DNA from: Orthonyx spaldingii
Lineage: Eukaryota > Chordata > Aves > Passeriformes > Orthonychidae
Reading direction: 5' to 3'
Assembly (NCBI GenBank): GCA_013397795.1
Contig: VZTJ01004198.1
Location: forward strand, 487,140 to 551,139
Length of the DNA: 64,000 nucleotides
The notes below the pieces were generated by a model. That model had not been told where the DNA came from, made no database searches, and was given only the letters and a program-made list of their open reading frames with translations. The position numbers were made by a program, and so were the translations under genes. Positions 37,331-51,700 of the stretch are shown here, in pieces; position 1 is the first letter of the stretch, and each line of letters begins with the position of its first letter.

Positions 37331-40300
37331 AAGTATTCTGACACATTTTCAAGAAATCTTATCTAAATATTTCATAGCGTGTTTTGGGAGTAAGGAGGTT
37401 TTGATACTTCCCATTCATGCATGCCCCACATCAATCCAAGGCCGAGTGAAAACGGGGAACAGAGAAGACCCAATTAAAGACAAAACTTGAGCTTTTGGTG
37501 TGGAGTGATTACTGCAAGTGAGGAGCAGAACAGATGGGAATGAACATGTTGACTTTTCCACTGTTCTGATTTTACTTTCAAAGACCATTTGACACACAGC
37601 CAGCTCACTTGTGTATCAGGTCCAGTTAGAGGACCCCATACCTGGTTTAACAATGCTTTCATTTTTCTTCTCCATACTCTGTTTTAGCAGACATGTTTTA
37701 GGAGATGGGCTTATACCTTTTAAATGTTACTATTTAATGCTCCATAAAATATAAACACTGGATGCTGACGGGTTTCTACTGGCATTGATATATGTGACAT
37801 CATTCATTTAATTTACTTGTCTTTTATAAATTAATTTTTTAATTCACAAGTGTATTTGTTCCTACAGTGCCAAGTTTCTTTTCAGTTCTGTACAAAGAAT
37901 TAAAAGTAAATATTATCTTAATTTCCATGTGAATTGTCCTTAAAAAACAAAAGCAAAAATAAGAACATAAAAATGCAGTATTCTTTTCCCCAGCATCCCA
38001 GCACTCAACTTACATTGCAAAATTTTTGCACTGCTTTTTTTTTTTTTTTTCCTTGATTTGGACAGCTCAGGTGCACAGAGAGAGGTCATTGTCTTGTTGC
38101 CTTTGTTCCACAATCCTCTCGAGCAGTGTTTTCTTATAGTCACATAAACTGCAGTGGTAAAGTGCAACATGAAAACATCAAATTTGCAACAACACAGTTG
38201 TAGCCATGGAACAATAACTAGTCAAGAGACAATTCTCTTGAATGAGGCAATAACTATTTTTACCGTGTCAGTAAGGAGTATTAGTACTATAAGTAGTGCA
38301 GCACTAAGGGCCAGGTGTAACTATGCAACGAACGCTGTTATTTTAAAAACACCCACGTGAAGAGTTCAGATGTTACAACACTTGCAAGATCTTACTCAGT
38401 GGCTTAAGTTGAGTTATGGACCCTTTTGCTTCTGACTCATGAATTTAATTCCATTTCACATTGCTAGTGACAAAATATTGTATCATGTCAAATGGTAACA
38501 CTGTGTTTCATGAAATAACCCTATGTGTCCAGTCCCCAAAAATACATTGCAGAAGTTTACATTGCAGGTTGGCCAATGACAGAAAGCACCAACCAGTGAT
38601 TTTGTTGGCAATATTTGAATTGCCAGTGAAGATTGACTTGTCCTTGTTTCCCTAGTTCTTCTCTGAAAGTTGAGCATTGTCTATGTGAAATACAGAGAAG
38701 TCACCATATTTCTGCCTCTGCTATGTGTGTTCTGCAGATAAATAAAGAAATGCAAAGTTATGTCAGGAAGAAATAATACCCAGATATCCCAGGAGAAAGG
38801 CTTTAGAGGATCTATGAAAGGGAACTGTGTGTTTGTGACAGGCTGTGATCTGTTTATATGATGAGAGGTCCCACATCACAGGGGACCAAAATAATGCTCT
38901 TTATCTCTTGAGATGTGTCAAGTAAGCCTGTGATGTAGAAAGGGTAAAAAAATTTTGTTTAAGTTCCACATTCTCTTCAATAGGTCAGTACCACCAGGTG
39001 AATCTGTCTCCTGCTTGTACTTCCACTTGCTCGACTCTCTTGAATTCTGTATTCCTTGATTCTGTGTATCTAGAATTAATAACTTAAGGGCATAAGAAAA
39101 TGGAGTTTTAATATTATATGGGTTATTATGTGTTTTAGTGTTCCTGTTGGCTAAAACCAAATTAATTTGATATTATGTTACTGCAAATGGCATACACTTG
39201 ATGACTGTGTTTTTTGAAATGTTGTTGTCTTACATGTATGTTTTTTACCCTGTTGAAATTTTCTTTGGAAATAAATACTGTGTTTATGTAATAAGAAGTG
39301 CAATAAAAACAAATGTTAATTATAATTTACAGTGTCACATGTTCATAATTACAAGACTCTCACCTTAAATACAAATGTAGGAATTTAAGAATTATTCTGA
39401 AACATTTGGAAACATTGTATTTGTCTATGAAGTCTCATGGTTTATTGTTTTGGATTCCAGGGCAGTTTTCTCAGTGTTTCATTGAAGTATAGAATAGACC
39501 TTAGGAGAGCTCTGTAATAAACACAAACTTTCTTATCCAATAGCCTATTTTCAAATGGGGCTTCATTGCTAGCTCTGCAGAACGGAGTTAGCAGGGCAGA
39601 CAACACAGGAAGAATAGCCAAAGCTCCTTGGATAATATCCTTCTCTGTTGACCTATAACATGGTTCATTTTATCTGCTCCTTTGAAATTTGTGCTGCTTG
39701 CTGATTTGCACAAAAAGAGAGTCCAATAATGGCAGAGTGTTCACTTCTATTAGAAATCTGTGAAGGAATACAGGAAATAAAATCATCAGATGCATTTCTC
39801 ACGGGTCAATGAAGAGCTACAATGTCATGTGCAGGTAAGAGTTGCACACCAACAACCTGGAGAATGTGAACTTGCAGTCTGACACAGTTATACTCTGGTT
39901 CCACTAATAACCAGATGAAACAGCCCCTGTTATGGTGTAATGACGTACTGTAAGCTTAGAATATTAGATCTTTCATATGGTGAATGTGTCACTTTAAAGA
40001 TGGCTTCACCTAATTCACTTCATTAGGACAGGTGTTCTCCAGTGAGCAAGGTTATTATCTTGCCCTGAATAGAGCAGCGCAGAGTCCTACAGCTAAGAAA
40101 GCGTGCAGGCAAAATGTCTCTGTTCTTCTGGAGTTTGACTAAAAACATAAGAAAGAATAATTCAGCATGTATCAGAGGACAGGATAAATAAATACATTGA
40201 AGGGATTGACTTTGATTTGCAGAGTCTGTTTTTCACTGCAGTTTCAATTGCACCAGTGTGAAGTACACCTTCTCTTTCTCTCCACTGACACTGTCTCATA

Positions 40301-43112
40301 CATCTGGAAGCAATCAGTCTTAAACAAAGGGCCCTGAGATCTCAAGTTAGAGAAAACAGACCAACTGTAAGTGGCAGAGCTATGACAACAAATCTGAAAA
40401 TCTGTCTTCACTGATTTCCTTTGCTGTAATTCAGATTTGATGCAAAACCCTTTACGTTTCAGCTCACTTGAATGTGTATTGCTGCCCAAGCTAAACACCT
40501 GGAAAGTATTGAGAATTACTTTTTAATATAAATTGAATAGACAGATCATATAAGCTTTATTTGCTTATATGAGAATGATGAGAATTTATTTGCTTTGAAT
40601 AGGCTGCATAAGACCCTAAAGTACAATGAAGTATAGCTGTAAACTAGTTTTTATACTATAGAGCTACAGAGAGCAGAATCCTCTGTTCAGTTAGGTTCTG
40701 CATCAACTGATTAGTCTTTCTAGAATAAAAGAGCCTTGTGATTTCCCACAATGTGAAGTCAGAAAAAAAAAAGTATTTACTGAAAAAAGCTATTTTACTA
40801 CTAAATACTTTATATGATGGTATATTTTTTGTATCATTTTGTGAGCTATAGTTTTTGAAAATTAAATTTTTTCATTGTACAGCTTTGTGTGATTTGTGAG
40901 GAAAAAAATACCACCTTTTTTTTCGCTCTGCAGACTTTCAAACAAATGTCTCTAGATACGGTACAAATCAGAATCTGGCTTGTGAAAGGCATAGCTCCTC
41001 CTGGGATTCAATGCAGTCCTAGACTACAGGCAAGTATATGCTGATAGAGGTTTGAAATCTTATATGAGGAAAAGAGAAGTTGACTGGGGATGTTGAAGAA
41101 GCTATGTCCTTCTCATTTTTTAATAATATTACGTACTGTCAGTAGTATGAAACAGCAAAATTACTAATTTGTTGCCAAGTAGAACAGAAGGCCAGAATAA
41201 GGCCACTTAAAAAATTAGTTGTCCTATTTGTGGAGCTGGGACTATAAGAATAAGAGAATAAGTGCTCACCGTTGTGAAAATCATTCATAACCTGGCTCTG
41301 GGAGCCACTTGCTATTAAATTTAATGTCTCATGTTTTAAACTGAGACCCTTTAGATGTGAGGAGGGAGTTGTTTCTTGACCTTGAAAATGGCACCATTTC
41401 TAGGTGCATGTTTTTTTACTGGCTTTCTCTGAAATAGAAGTTGCTGAGTACAGGAGTGAATGAAGAACATGGTACTAAAGTCATCAATGTATTGGTTTGT
41501 GATGGGAGATCATATTTCTATACTTGAATAAGTTAACAAATGAACGTGATAGGAAATAAAAACAAATTTCTAAATTAAGCGAGAGTTCTAAATGTTTTGG
41601 TCAAAATATTGTGTAACAAAAGTACTACCAGACAGAGGAGTCACACAGCTTTTCCAGGGAGTGCCTATTTCTGTATTTCAGCAGGTCTCTCCTGGGAAAG
41701 AGTGCTACAAAAATTGCTGGTAACAGAGTGTGACAGGATGAAGTGCTTTAAGAATAAGAAGCGTTTTGCCCAAACCAAGTAGTGCTGTAGTGTTGTTATA
41801 ACAGTCTAAAACAGCATTAATCCTTAAATTTTTCTGAGCAATTATGTCACTTCCTGTTCTCTTCAGGACAGAATACCCATTCTTCATTATCTTCAAAAAT
41901 CAATCATTAAATTCCACATGCTCCTTTACAGTTCGAGAACACAAACTCATGAATAGAGGAATTAGCAACATTAGTCAAATAGTGCTTTTAAATATATTTA
42001 ACTAAACACTAATCTTATGTGCTGTGTAGGGTTTTTTGCTTGTTTAATTAGCTGATAAAACAAACTCGTGTCTTCTAATATATTGTACAACAGTTAAAAA
42101 AAAATCCCATGGGATTCTACATTCTAACTATTCTTTCATTAAGTGTCTGTTATTTATAATACTGCTTTTCAAAGTACTTTACTACTCAAAGGAAAAACGT
42201 TAAGTAGATACTTTGAGAGACTTCATGCAAAAAATTTGTTACAGATCACATTTCTTTTGAGGAATGGAGAACATGACTCCATAATAATATTCTGTGTGTT
42301 AATCACAACATACCTCAGTTTTTTCTTTACCTTCCACAGTGTTTCCTATGCCTGAACCCACCTAGTGTGAAACTGTTTTACTCCAAAGAGTGTCTCAGAT
42401 AATTTTCTTGCCAAAGAAATATTTTTAGCACCTTACATTCTGTTCTGTAAAAGTATCAGAAAGGGTGAGCTACTAAGCCAAATTCCCCTCAGGATTTGAG
42501 AATGTGACTCTGTAATCTTGTGTAAAGAGGCATTAACAATATTAGTCACAGTACTCTGCTTTTTCCATAGTCCTGACTAGTCCCTGATGTGGCTGTTCTT
42601 TTGCAACCAGAATTCTCATTGGCATTAACAGATTTATCAAATCATTCTAAAGAAGAATTGAGATTCATAGAAGAGTACTCATGTTGCTAACAGGAACTGC
42701 ATATTTTATTGTTATTTACTAGTACATACAAGTTACACAAAAAACTTCAGAATTCTGAATCAACAATATTTTGTAGTAGGGGATGCCTGGGTGGGGACCA
42801 AGGGCAGAATTTTATGTTTCTGGGCTTCACTACCATAAATAACCAAATTTATATGTAAGTACTGCCTATGTAAGAATTGTATGATAAAACTGCTGAAGGA
42901 TGATTCAAAATATGTTAATGAAAATGAACTGAGGTTTTGGCAAATGACCAGCAGGGAGAATTTAGAACTTTCAGATTCTAAATTCTATTTTACATCAGCC
43001 CTTGCAGGATTACAGAAAGAGGGCCAGTCAAATTCCTCACCTTCGTTGTGATCCGCATGAGGTAGTTCACTAGCTGGAATTGTTTTGCTCATGTTTTGTG
43101 CTTGATTCTCAG
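37331..43112. other. Intergenic sequence, no recognised gene
   Basis: AT-rich DNA with a T16 run at 38035-38050. A less AT-rich stretch at about 39960-40110 contains CAGGTG-type E-boxes. No gene or repeat family was identified. Confidence 0.5.
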
Positions 43113-43170
43113 TTCACAGAATCATGTAATGGTTTGGTTTTGAAGGGACCGTAAAAGTCATCTAGTTACT
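43113..43170 (-). mobile_element. CR1 LINE, minimal 3' tail, minus orientation
   Basis: TCACAGAATCATGTAATGG, then TTTGAAGGGACCGTAAAAG and TCATCTAGTT, is the reverse complement of a CR1 3' terminus. Only about 55-60 bases are recognisable. Confidence 0.75.
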
Positions 43171-46100
43171 GGCTTAGACTATAGGAATTGGTTATACTGA
43201 ATGGATCACAAAATGTGCCCCCAAAGGTCTTAGAGTAACTGATTTATACAAGGAAATGTTTAATGGAATGTTTGCTCCTTTCAGTTTTATCAGCAGAAGA
43301 AAAAACACCTGGATGAGGAGCCCAAGATGTGGTCCTTACTCTGCTTTCTTTACCCTTTCATTCCTTTTTTTTAAAAATTGTGAATTTTGAGTACATACAA
43401 CCAATCTGCAAATGAAGAATGAGGTGTTTTTTAGATTATGTTACAACTTCCATTTTTCTTGAATATTCATAATTGAACTGCCCTTAATATGTATTTGACT
43501 GCTTAAGATTTTTCTTAATCTGCTTTAGTCAGTTTAATGTAATGGTAAATGCATAGGGTTGGGTTTTTTCCTTGCATTGCCTCTTTGTTCCTTGACTTCC
43601 TTACTGATTTCAATGGAAGACAAAAATTGATTTCATATCACAAGAAGGATTCTGAAAAATGAGTGGTATCAAGAATGAGGCAAATGATGAATTAAAGAAT
43701 ATTTACTATTAAAATTTAGAGACCTAATATCCTTAGGCATTCTGGGTATGTGTGCCTATGACTTACGTAACATTACGGAGTACGTTCAAGATTGAAGTAT
43801 TTTTATTTTCTTGTAATTGTTTTGGATTAATTTTTTTGTGTGTGAGTGTGAAAATAGCCTTTAGTTTGGCAACTGATTACATTTAAATGCTCCAAAACTA
43901 GGGACAGATATGGGACTCATCAATAATTATTTTACACAGCATAGATTAAAAAGTAGGTTTGTATCAAAGTGAATCAATTGCATGTTTTGATATCAGCAAT
44001 AGTGCAACATTATCAAATTTGAGAAGACAGTTGTATGCATATTTTAGGATTCCTACCACTGATTCATTGGAAGGAATGAGCTGTGGCATATGTTAAAATG
44101 CAGTTCCTACATGGGATAAGAACAATAAATTTTGATTGAAAAGAACCATTAGACCATTCAGTTTTACTATGTGCCTCCAAAGGCATTGGTGCTCCAAAAA
44201 CTCTTTAGTGGCCATCATTCATACCTGTCTTTTAAGTCTTTTAAAACAGATTGTAGAATTCTATCTCTTAAAATGTACTTAAAAACAGAAAATTGTTGTA
44301 GTATTTAAGACAGACTTTGGGAAAGTAGTGTTTCTACGGGGTATTGCAACTCATCTTTTTATTTTAGTTCATTTTCTGGACTGTATTTATTGTGATATGG
44401 TGTTATATTGTAATATCATTCAACATCTGTAATGTACAATTTGGTGTGCACACCGTGACTTTTCCTGACAAGTATACAGGAGTCATCTACTGTATCTTAC
44501 TAATAAAAAATACATCTTGATTTATTAATGCATTAGTACTAATAATGCAGTAGATATGGGTTATAGTGCAAATAACAATAGTGGGGACTGCTGCTAAGCA
44601 ATTTCTGGTACCAGTTTTTTCAAAAAAGAGATGATTCTATGAATGCAGTTCTTAAAATATTGAATTTATACATTAACATGTGGCTAATGTTCTCATTTTC
44701 TCACTGAGAATTTATCTGCTAATAAACTATCTCAAAACTATATTGTTAAATAAGGAGTCTGCAACTTGTATGGAGCAATTTTAATTTACTTAGTGCCAGT
44801 AATCTAAGAATGTGTAAGAACTTAAAAAACATTAATATAGTGAGCACCTGATTACTCTGATATTATATCTCTTGCAGATGAACAAAAAGAGGCCTGGAAA
44901 GGAGGTGTGATGGTTAAACACTAAAAAGCAGACCTGTTAAGGAAGTTGGGATGTGTTAACCTGAGTGTCAAAGAGTACAGTAGGTGTGCTCTTCCCTGTC
45001 TTGCTAGATGCTTTCTTTCCATAGCTACTAATGGACTTGTGGAAAGATATGAAAAACCAATTCATATTTTATGTACTTGGAAACAAACCACAAAGGGATT
45101 ATACTTAGGTAGACAGCAAAAAACTCAAAAATTTTAAACAATCAATGCCTTTCAAATGGAGGACAACTCTTTCTTTCTTTTACCTAGCTTATTGAAATTA
45201 AGAATTTTCTTGTTAAAAACCCAATAATGAAAAATCCTTCTGCACTCCTGTTTCCAGAGTTCAAATTCCAATCAGATAAACTTCCACCCTGGCTCTTCTA
45301 AAACTTTGTGGGAAATGTATTGATTACTTTAATAACAGAAATTTTAAGGAACTGATAAGCTAAATGTCTACGTAGTTAAATGCAGTATGACCTCTAAGAA
45401 TAAAGTCCAAAACATTTGAACTCATACTTGCAAGCTTAGGTGCTAAAATGCGATTCATTAATAGCTTTGTAGGCTCACAAACAGTCAAATTGCTGACTGT
45501 CTTTCAAAAAGTTCAAGTCACTTTTGTTTTTGTATCTAAATGTGTATTTAAAAATGCAGCCTTTTGGCACTAGTGGCTGATTTGTAGGAAATTTTAATAG
45601 TTCACTTGATGACCCATAAACAAAGTCCAGAAGACTCATGACTTTTTAAAGTACTCATCACCACTAGTTTTGTAAAACTGTTGTGCATAAACTACTGAAT
45701 TCTCCTATGGTGCCTGCAAAGTCCTGGATACAGAGTGCATCCTAAGTGACTGTCAGAACAAGCTCCAAATGTACATAATTCCTCTTTCCCCCTAATCTAA
45801 TGCTGTGATTTGTGTTGAATGAGAACCTAAAGATACAGGCAGAAAGTTTTCAGTTTAGACAGTTTATCAGTCTGAATGAAGTTAGAATAACTGGATGATA
45901 AGATAAACTAATCCACATTTTAGGATCATGAGCAATGAGAATTCAGTCCTGATATTTTTTAAAATAAATAGACATCTCCTTACAGGTTACAATAGAATGA
46001 TATCTAAGGGAAAATGTATGTATTTGATAAAGAATTTCCTGATCTTGCAAATTCAAGTGAGAATTTTATTGTCTTGGTTTTCAGACTTATCTTAGTTTCT

Positions 46101-47686
46101 AAAATTAATGATATAGAATATAGAAACTACATTTAGTAACTTGGGGATAGACGCTGTACAGCACTTCAAGGAAAGATGGCAGTAGGCATCAGTGGTGTTT
46201 GGACAGTATTTGTTGTTGCAGAGGAATATTATTATTAGAATTGGTAAAAAACAGAACTAAGCAAGAATAAGGGGTCAAATAAGGATAAAGGGCCACATCC
46301 TGCAAAGTGCTGAGCATACTTTGAAGTGCTGTCCTTAACTCCTGTTGACTGCTGCATGCAAGGAGAGTGGATTGAAAGAACGTGTGTATATGCATGTGTG
46401 TGGAATCAAAGAACCTTATTTGAACCTGTCTTTGGATTATAGCCAGGTACTTTAAGTCAAGACGATAGTCAGATGCCTGGGCTATGGAGTTACTTAAAGC
46501 AAAAGAAAAAAAAGCAGTATAGCTGCTTTGGTTCTGATCTTGCTCATGTGATAAAAGTTCCAATAGCTTTCGATCCTGCTGGCAGGTCCAAAGACCTTTT
46601 CTCATTATATTTATATAAATGTTAATAACTATTTCAGTATTATTAATGATGGCAAGATTTGAACTCATTAAAGGTGGGAAATTTGTGAGATTAATTTGCT
46701 CCAGAGTCTATTTGCCAAGAGAGCATTTTCCCAGCATTATTCTTTCTCCATATATATTAACTTTGTAATTGTGGATCAAAGCCTACTCAGCTTTGGATGT
46801 ATTAAGTGAATCTTACTGAAATAGAAACTCAGAAAGGCATTTTCTGCCAAAAAATGTAAGTGGAGAAGTCACGATTGAGTTCAGCTTATTAAATCTGTTT
46901 ACTCAGTGTGCCTAAGTCATATTGGAATTTAAAAGAAAAAATAAAACATGGGTATGCATGGGCTGTGGGACATGACAAAGAGTATATTTTAGAAGAAGTA
47001 ATAATCCTGGGATATAGGTTTGAGAAACATCAGCAATACAGAACAATAAACATGACCTCATAAATACATTGTCTGGAATAATATGTGGCTCTATGAGATG
47101 AAAATTATTCAGGAATTGTGAAAAATCAGAACTTTAAAGGCTTGTACTTTATGTTCATCTGAATATAAGAATTCCATCTGGTCCTGTATCCCATCTCTGA
47201 AAACTGCTGATACATTTGTGCTTTCAAAAGAAGGTGTAAAAATGTACAGGAAACTACTGTGGCTGGCATTTTCCTGAACTCTAATTGCTAATCTGATTCA
47301 ACTTTTAGTAGCTATTTCCATAAAAATAAATAAAAATATATATAATAATAATTGTAAGCCTCTGCTCTATTTATATTATTTTTATATGAATATTTACATA
47401 TAGGTTCTTGACCTCACTTACTTAACGTAATTTAGAATATCAGATCAGTCACATGAAATGAGGCTGAAGGTCAGTCTACCTTAATATTGCTTCTCACTTG
47501 CTATCGGAGAGTTTTCCTGGTGAACTTTATTATTTGCAGAGCAAAAAAACCGGGTTATTCTTCTCTGTTAACCTCTTTAATTGCATTAATGACATTAGTT
47601 ATCCCAACATTAATATTAATCATCTTTTGCTTTCAATCTTCTGGATTTTTTAAGTGAAGCATCTTGCTATGGTTTGTTTTCCTTTT
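43171..47686. other. Intergenic sequence, no recognised gene
   Basis: AT-rich DNA. It contains a palindrome-type repeat remnant (46291-46365) inside a 159-codon minus-strand frame (46189-46668) that looks like a chance frame. A stretch near 47520-47640 is dense in homeodomain-like TAAT cores. Confidence 0.5.
46291..46365. repeat. Old interspersed repeat remnant (half of a palindromic element)
   Basis: GGCCACATCCTGCAAAGTGC, then TGAGCA, then CCTTAACTCCTGTTGACTGC resembles a reptile/bird palindromic repeat that I remember, with the order ATCCTGCAAAGTGCTGAGCA and ACTCCCATTGACTTCAATGG. The family name is not known to me. Confidence 0.4.
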
Positions 47687-48783
47687 CATAGAAACATAGA
47701 ATCATTAGGGTTGGAAAACACTACTAAGGTCATCAAGTCCAAACATTAACATAACACTGCCAGGTCCACCACTACGCCTTGTCCCTAAGCACCACATCCA
47801 CCTGGTTTTTGTACACTTCCAGGGATGATGATTTCACCACTTCCCTGGACAGTTTGTTCCCATGCTTGACCACCCTTTCCATGAAGAAATTTTTCCTAAT
47901 ATCCATGTAAACATCCCCTGGTGCAACTTGAAGCCATTTCCTCTTGTCCTGTTACATGTTGCCTGGGAGAAGAGAGTGATCTGCACCTCGCTACAACCTC
48001 ATTTTGGGTAGTTGTGGAGAGCAATAAGGTCTCCCCTGAGCCTCCTGCTCTCCAGGCTAAACACCATCAGCTCGCTCAGCTGCTCCTCACAGGCCTTGTG
48101 CTCCAGACACTTCACCAGCTCCACTGCCCTTCTCTGGACACGATCCAGCCCCTCAATAGCCTTCCTGAATTGAGGGGCCCAGAACTGGACACAGCACTCG
48201 GGGTGTGGCCTCACCAGTGCCGAGTACAGGGGAACAATCACTCCCTGATCCTGCTGGCCACACCATTGCTGATCCAGGCCAGGATGCCATTGGCCGTGTT
48301 GTCCATCTGGGCACAGCTGGCTCGTGTTCAGCCTCTATTGACCAGCACCCCCAGGTCCTTTTCTGCTGAGGAGCTTTCCAGCCACTCTGTCCCCAGCCTG
48401 TAGCACTGCAGGGGTTGTTGTGACCCAAGGGCAGGACCTGGCACTTGGCCTTGTTGAACCTCATGCCATTGGCTTTGGCCCATCAATCCAGCCTGTCCAG
48501 ATCCCTCTGCAGAGCCCTCCTGCCCTGCAGCAGATCACGCCATTGCACAGCTTGGTGTCATCAACAAACTGACTGAGGGTGCTCTCGATCACCTCATCAG
48601 ATCATTGATAAAGATATTAAACAGGACTGGCCCCAACACTGATCCCTGGGGAACACCACTGGTGACTGGTCACCAGCTGGATGTAACTCCAGTCACCACC
48701 GCTCTCCGGGCCCAGCCATCCAGCCAGTTTATTACTCAGTGAACAGAGCACCCATCCAGGCCCTGAGCAGCCACGTGAAGCTG
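47687..48783 (-). mobile_element. CR1 LINE, about 1.1 kb, 5'-truncated, with reverse transcriptase core motifs
   Basis: This is the longest CR1 copy here. On the minus strand the 5' part encodes the reverse transcriptase core: GVPQGSVLGPVLFNIFINDL in one frame, then the catalytic box FVDD in QFVDDTKLC (CR1 normally has FADDTKL). MRFNKAKCQVLPLGHNNP follows, and then the C-terminal stretch LYSALVRPHPECCVQFWAP...RVQRRAVELVKCLEHK. Frame changes between these blocks show that it is dead. The 3' UTR ends at a tail seen on the plus strand as CATAGAATCATTAGGGTTGG. It is GC-rich against its surroundings. The 5' truncation point is near 48783. Confidence 0.95.
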
Positions 48784-51700
48784 TTCCATACTTTTATTTG
48801 TCTTTGATACTCTTTCTGTAGTTTTATAGACACTATAGTATTTTAGAAATTAAAACTATAGTTTTATAGGGTCTTTTTTTTCTGAGATAGAATGTCAACA
48901 CTGCATACTTCGTAGATGTTGGGAACATGGCGGTTTTATATGGTTTCAGAATTATTTCTGTTTCTTTCCTAGTAGTTCATATTGTGTGCCTTTTTGAATC
49001 CTGGTGCATATTGAACTGCTATTTTCAAACAATCATCCATAATGACTCCTCTTAAGACCATCCCTCATTATGACAATATTAAGGGACTATATTTTTATAT
49101 TATTTCGCCTTATGTATTACGCTGCCTTTATTGATTTTGTGCATCCATGATCCATTTTAAGAACATGAGAATGATTGTCCTAGGTTAAGCTAGAGGTTAC
49201 CCTAGGCCAGTTTCCTGCCTCTTCCACTGGCTAAAATAAAATGCTGTTGGAAAAAAAAAGCATTCAAACAGGGCGATCATGTATTGTTACTTTGTCAGAA
49301 TATTCTCCCCAGCTCCAGCAGTTTGCAGTTCAGGAAATTCCGAAGTCAGAGATACTGTCTTTGTAGTTAATGAATTTTACTTCCTGTGTTCAGTATGGCA
49401 TAATTCTCCTGCAAATGCTAGCAGTAAGTTTTAGATTTGGCTGTCCTGACTAATTTTTGTCATCAATAATGCTTCCTCCTATTCTGTCACTATACTATCA
49501 AACTTAATTGAAGTAATTAAGCCAATTAGTGTTCATGAAACTTTTAAGTTTGTGTAGAACCTCAGTTAATTGATCATTCCACTCATTTTTTGCTATAGCT
49601 AATGTAGTTTATGTTTTTTCCAGCCCTTTCTTAACTCTGAAACTGTTTAATTTCCTACTTTGGCTAGTTTGGCTACTAATTTTTTTCACACAAGGTAGAA
49701 AACACTTATTTGAGGATGAGATTAATGGAATTTGAGGCATTCTTTGACTGTTTAAAACAAAGTATGCTGCTGCTTAAGCTACAGAAATTCATGGGTATTC
49801 CAAATGCATTCTGTACCAGCTGCAACTATTTAAGTAATTCACTATTTTTTGGGAGTTATGTTATGAATAGGGATAAAAGTGGAAAGAATTGATAAATGTT
49901 TTGATTTAAAATGTTTCTACTTAACCCTTTATTATTTTCACATGGTATTTTTGCAATAAATACTGTACTTAAGCAATTGGTCTTTGACTAATGATCAACT
50001 TGAAAATATGACTCTCTCATCTAGTGTTACATGTGGAATTAGATCCTGCATTGTTGAAATTAATGACTTTCTGCTTGGACCTTGTTTTAAGGAGCAGGAC
50101 CTTGGACACCAATGTGCAGCTGGACACATTGAAGGATAAAAGATTTTCTGGGGTGGTTTTTTTTGTGTGATCAAGTACAGAGGTAAACACTGTAACAGTA
50201 TTTACATTTTCAGGGCTATTGCTATTGCAGTTTTAAGGGTGATATTGTGTGCAACAAGAATGTGTGTCATTACTCCTTTGAACAACTTCATATTTTAGGC
50301 ATGGTGTGTTAGTTGTGGCTTAAGGAAAGAACAGACCTGCAGTTTACCTTGTGGGAAGGGGATTCTTCTGGTATTTCCCTATTATTGGATAATCTCTTTG
50401 ATGAGGAACAGTCCCCAAATTTCTGTTCTCCCTTTAAGTCTGGCACCTGCCCTAAATCTCTATTTATTTGAAGAAACAGGCCCCCCAAAATGCCTAGCAT
50501 ATTTAGCACTGCTGTTTCCATTTACTGCCTGATCAACCTTTTTAGAGACTGTACTCTTTCTTCAAAGGTTATTGTTGCTGGGGGAAAAAAAATCAAGGCC
50601 TAGATATGCCCTCTGGTTTTAAACAGTATCTATTCTCAAGCCACAAGTTCTTGAAATGGATCCATGTTAGCTATTACAATGGGTTTGCTACATCACAGGC
50701 ACTCAAGATCCAAAATTTTTTCCTTGTGATGTTAATAGGGGTGTGCTGTTGGTCTTTCCTTGCTGCTCAGCATATAGCATGTAAGGAAGTTCTCTTGTTG
50801 AAAGGGAGTGATTTGCAGATCTTTTGAAATTAATAGATTTACTTCTCCTGAACTGAAGATTTAGTCCAAAGCCTCATTTCAGTTTTGCAGAACATGCAAA
50901 GGTTAAGTCACATGACCAAGCCTACATGTAAGATTACCTTTGTTTTCTCAGTTAGGGCCATATTTCTCAGGAGTTTTCTCTTTGCTGATTGTTCAAGATA
51001 CAAAGACTGTGCAAAATGCAGTTGGACTTTGAGGTTTTTTTCTCAGGAGTTAAGAAAGCTTTTGTATTTTCTTCTTCTCTGTGATCACTAAGAGAAGAGC
51101 TTGTGCCAGAGAGTCTAAATTCTCCATATCACTACCCAGTGGTATGTGTGTGTTTTACTCCAAGGCTGTCTGCCTCTTGAATTGGCTTATGTGGATCAAC
51201 TTCCTCTCTCCTCAGTCTAAGTGGGCTTGCTTATTTCTCAACATCATTCCAGTGTTGGCTGCTGAACTATTTGGCTTTGTTTTCTAGACACAGATTCAAA
51301 TAGCTTCTTCTCTGTGTTCTTTTGTCCTAATACTTTCTTCTCTCGTTTTAATGAAGGCCAGATGGTCTCTCAGCCATGACATCACTCCTGACTGTTCCTG
51401 ATATGGCAGACATAGGTTCCCATTCTATTGTCTTACCTGTTCATCAGTGGTGATTTACAGAGTTACAGAACACTGGCCCCCTTAGGACATACAGTATTCG
51501 TAGAGAATTTGCTGTCTAATCATTCCTTCATTTTCATTTCCAGAATTAAGTTCCACTCTACCGTCTTAAGAATTCTTAGACCAGTTCTGTTGGCCAGGAG
51601 TCTACTCTTGCAAAGGGAACAATGTTTTACTAATTACTAATATTAGATGGTCTGTGCCTTCACAGCCTTTGAAGATTGTAAGCCTTGGCCATGCATTATT

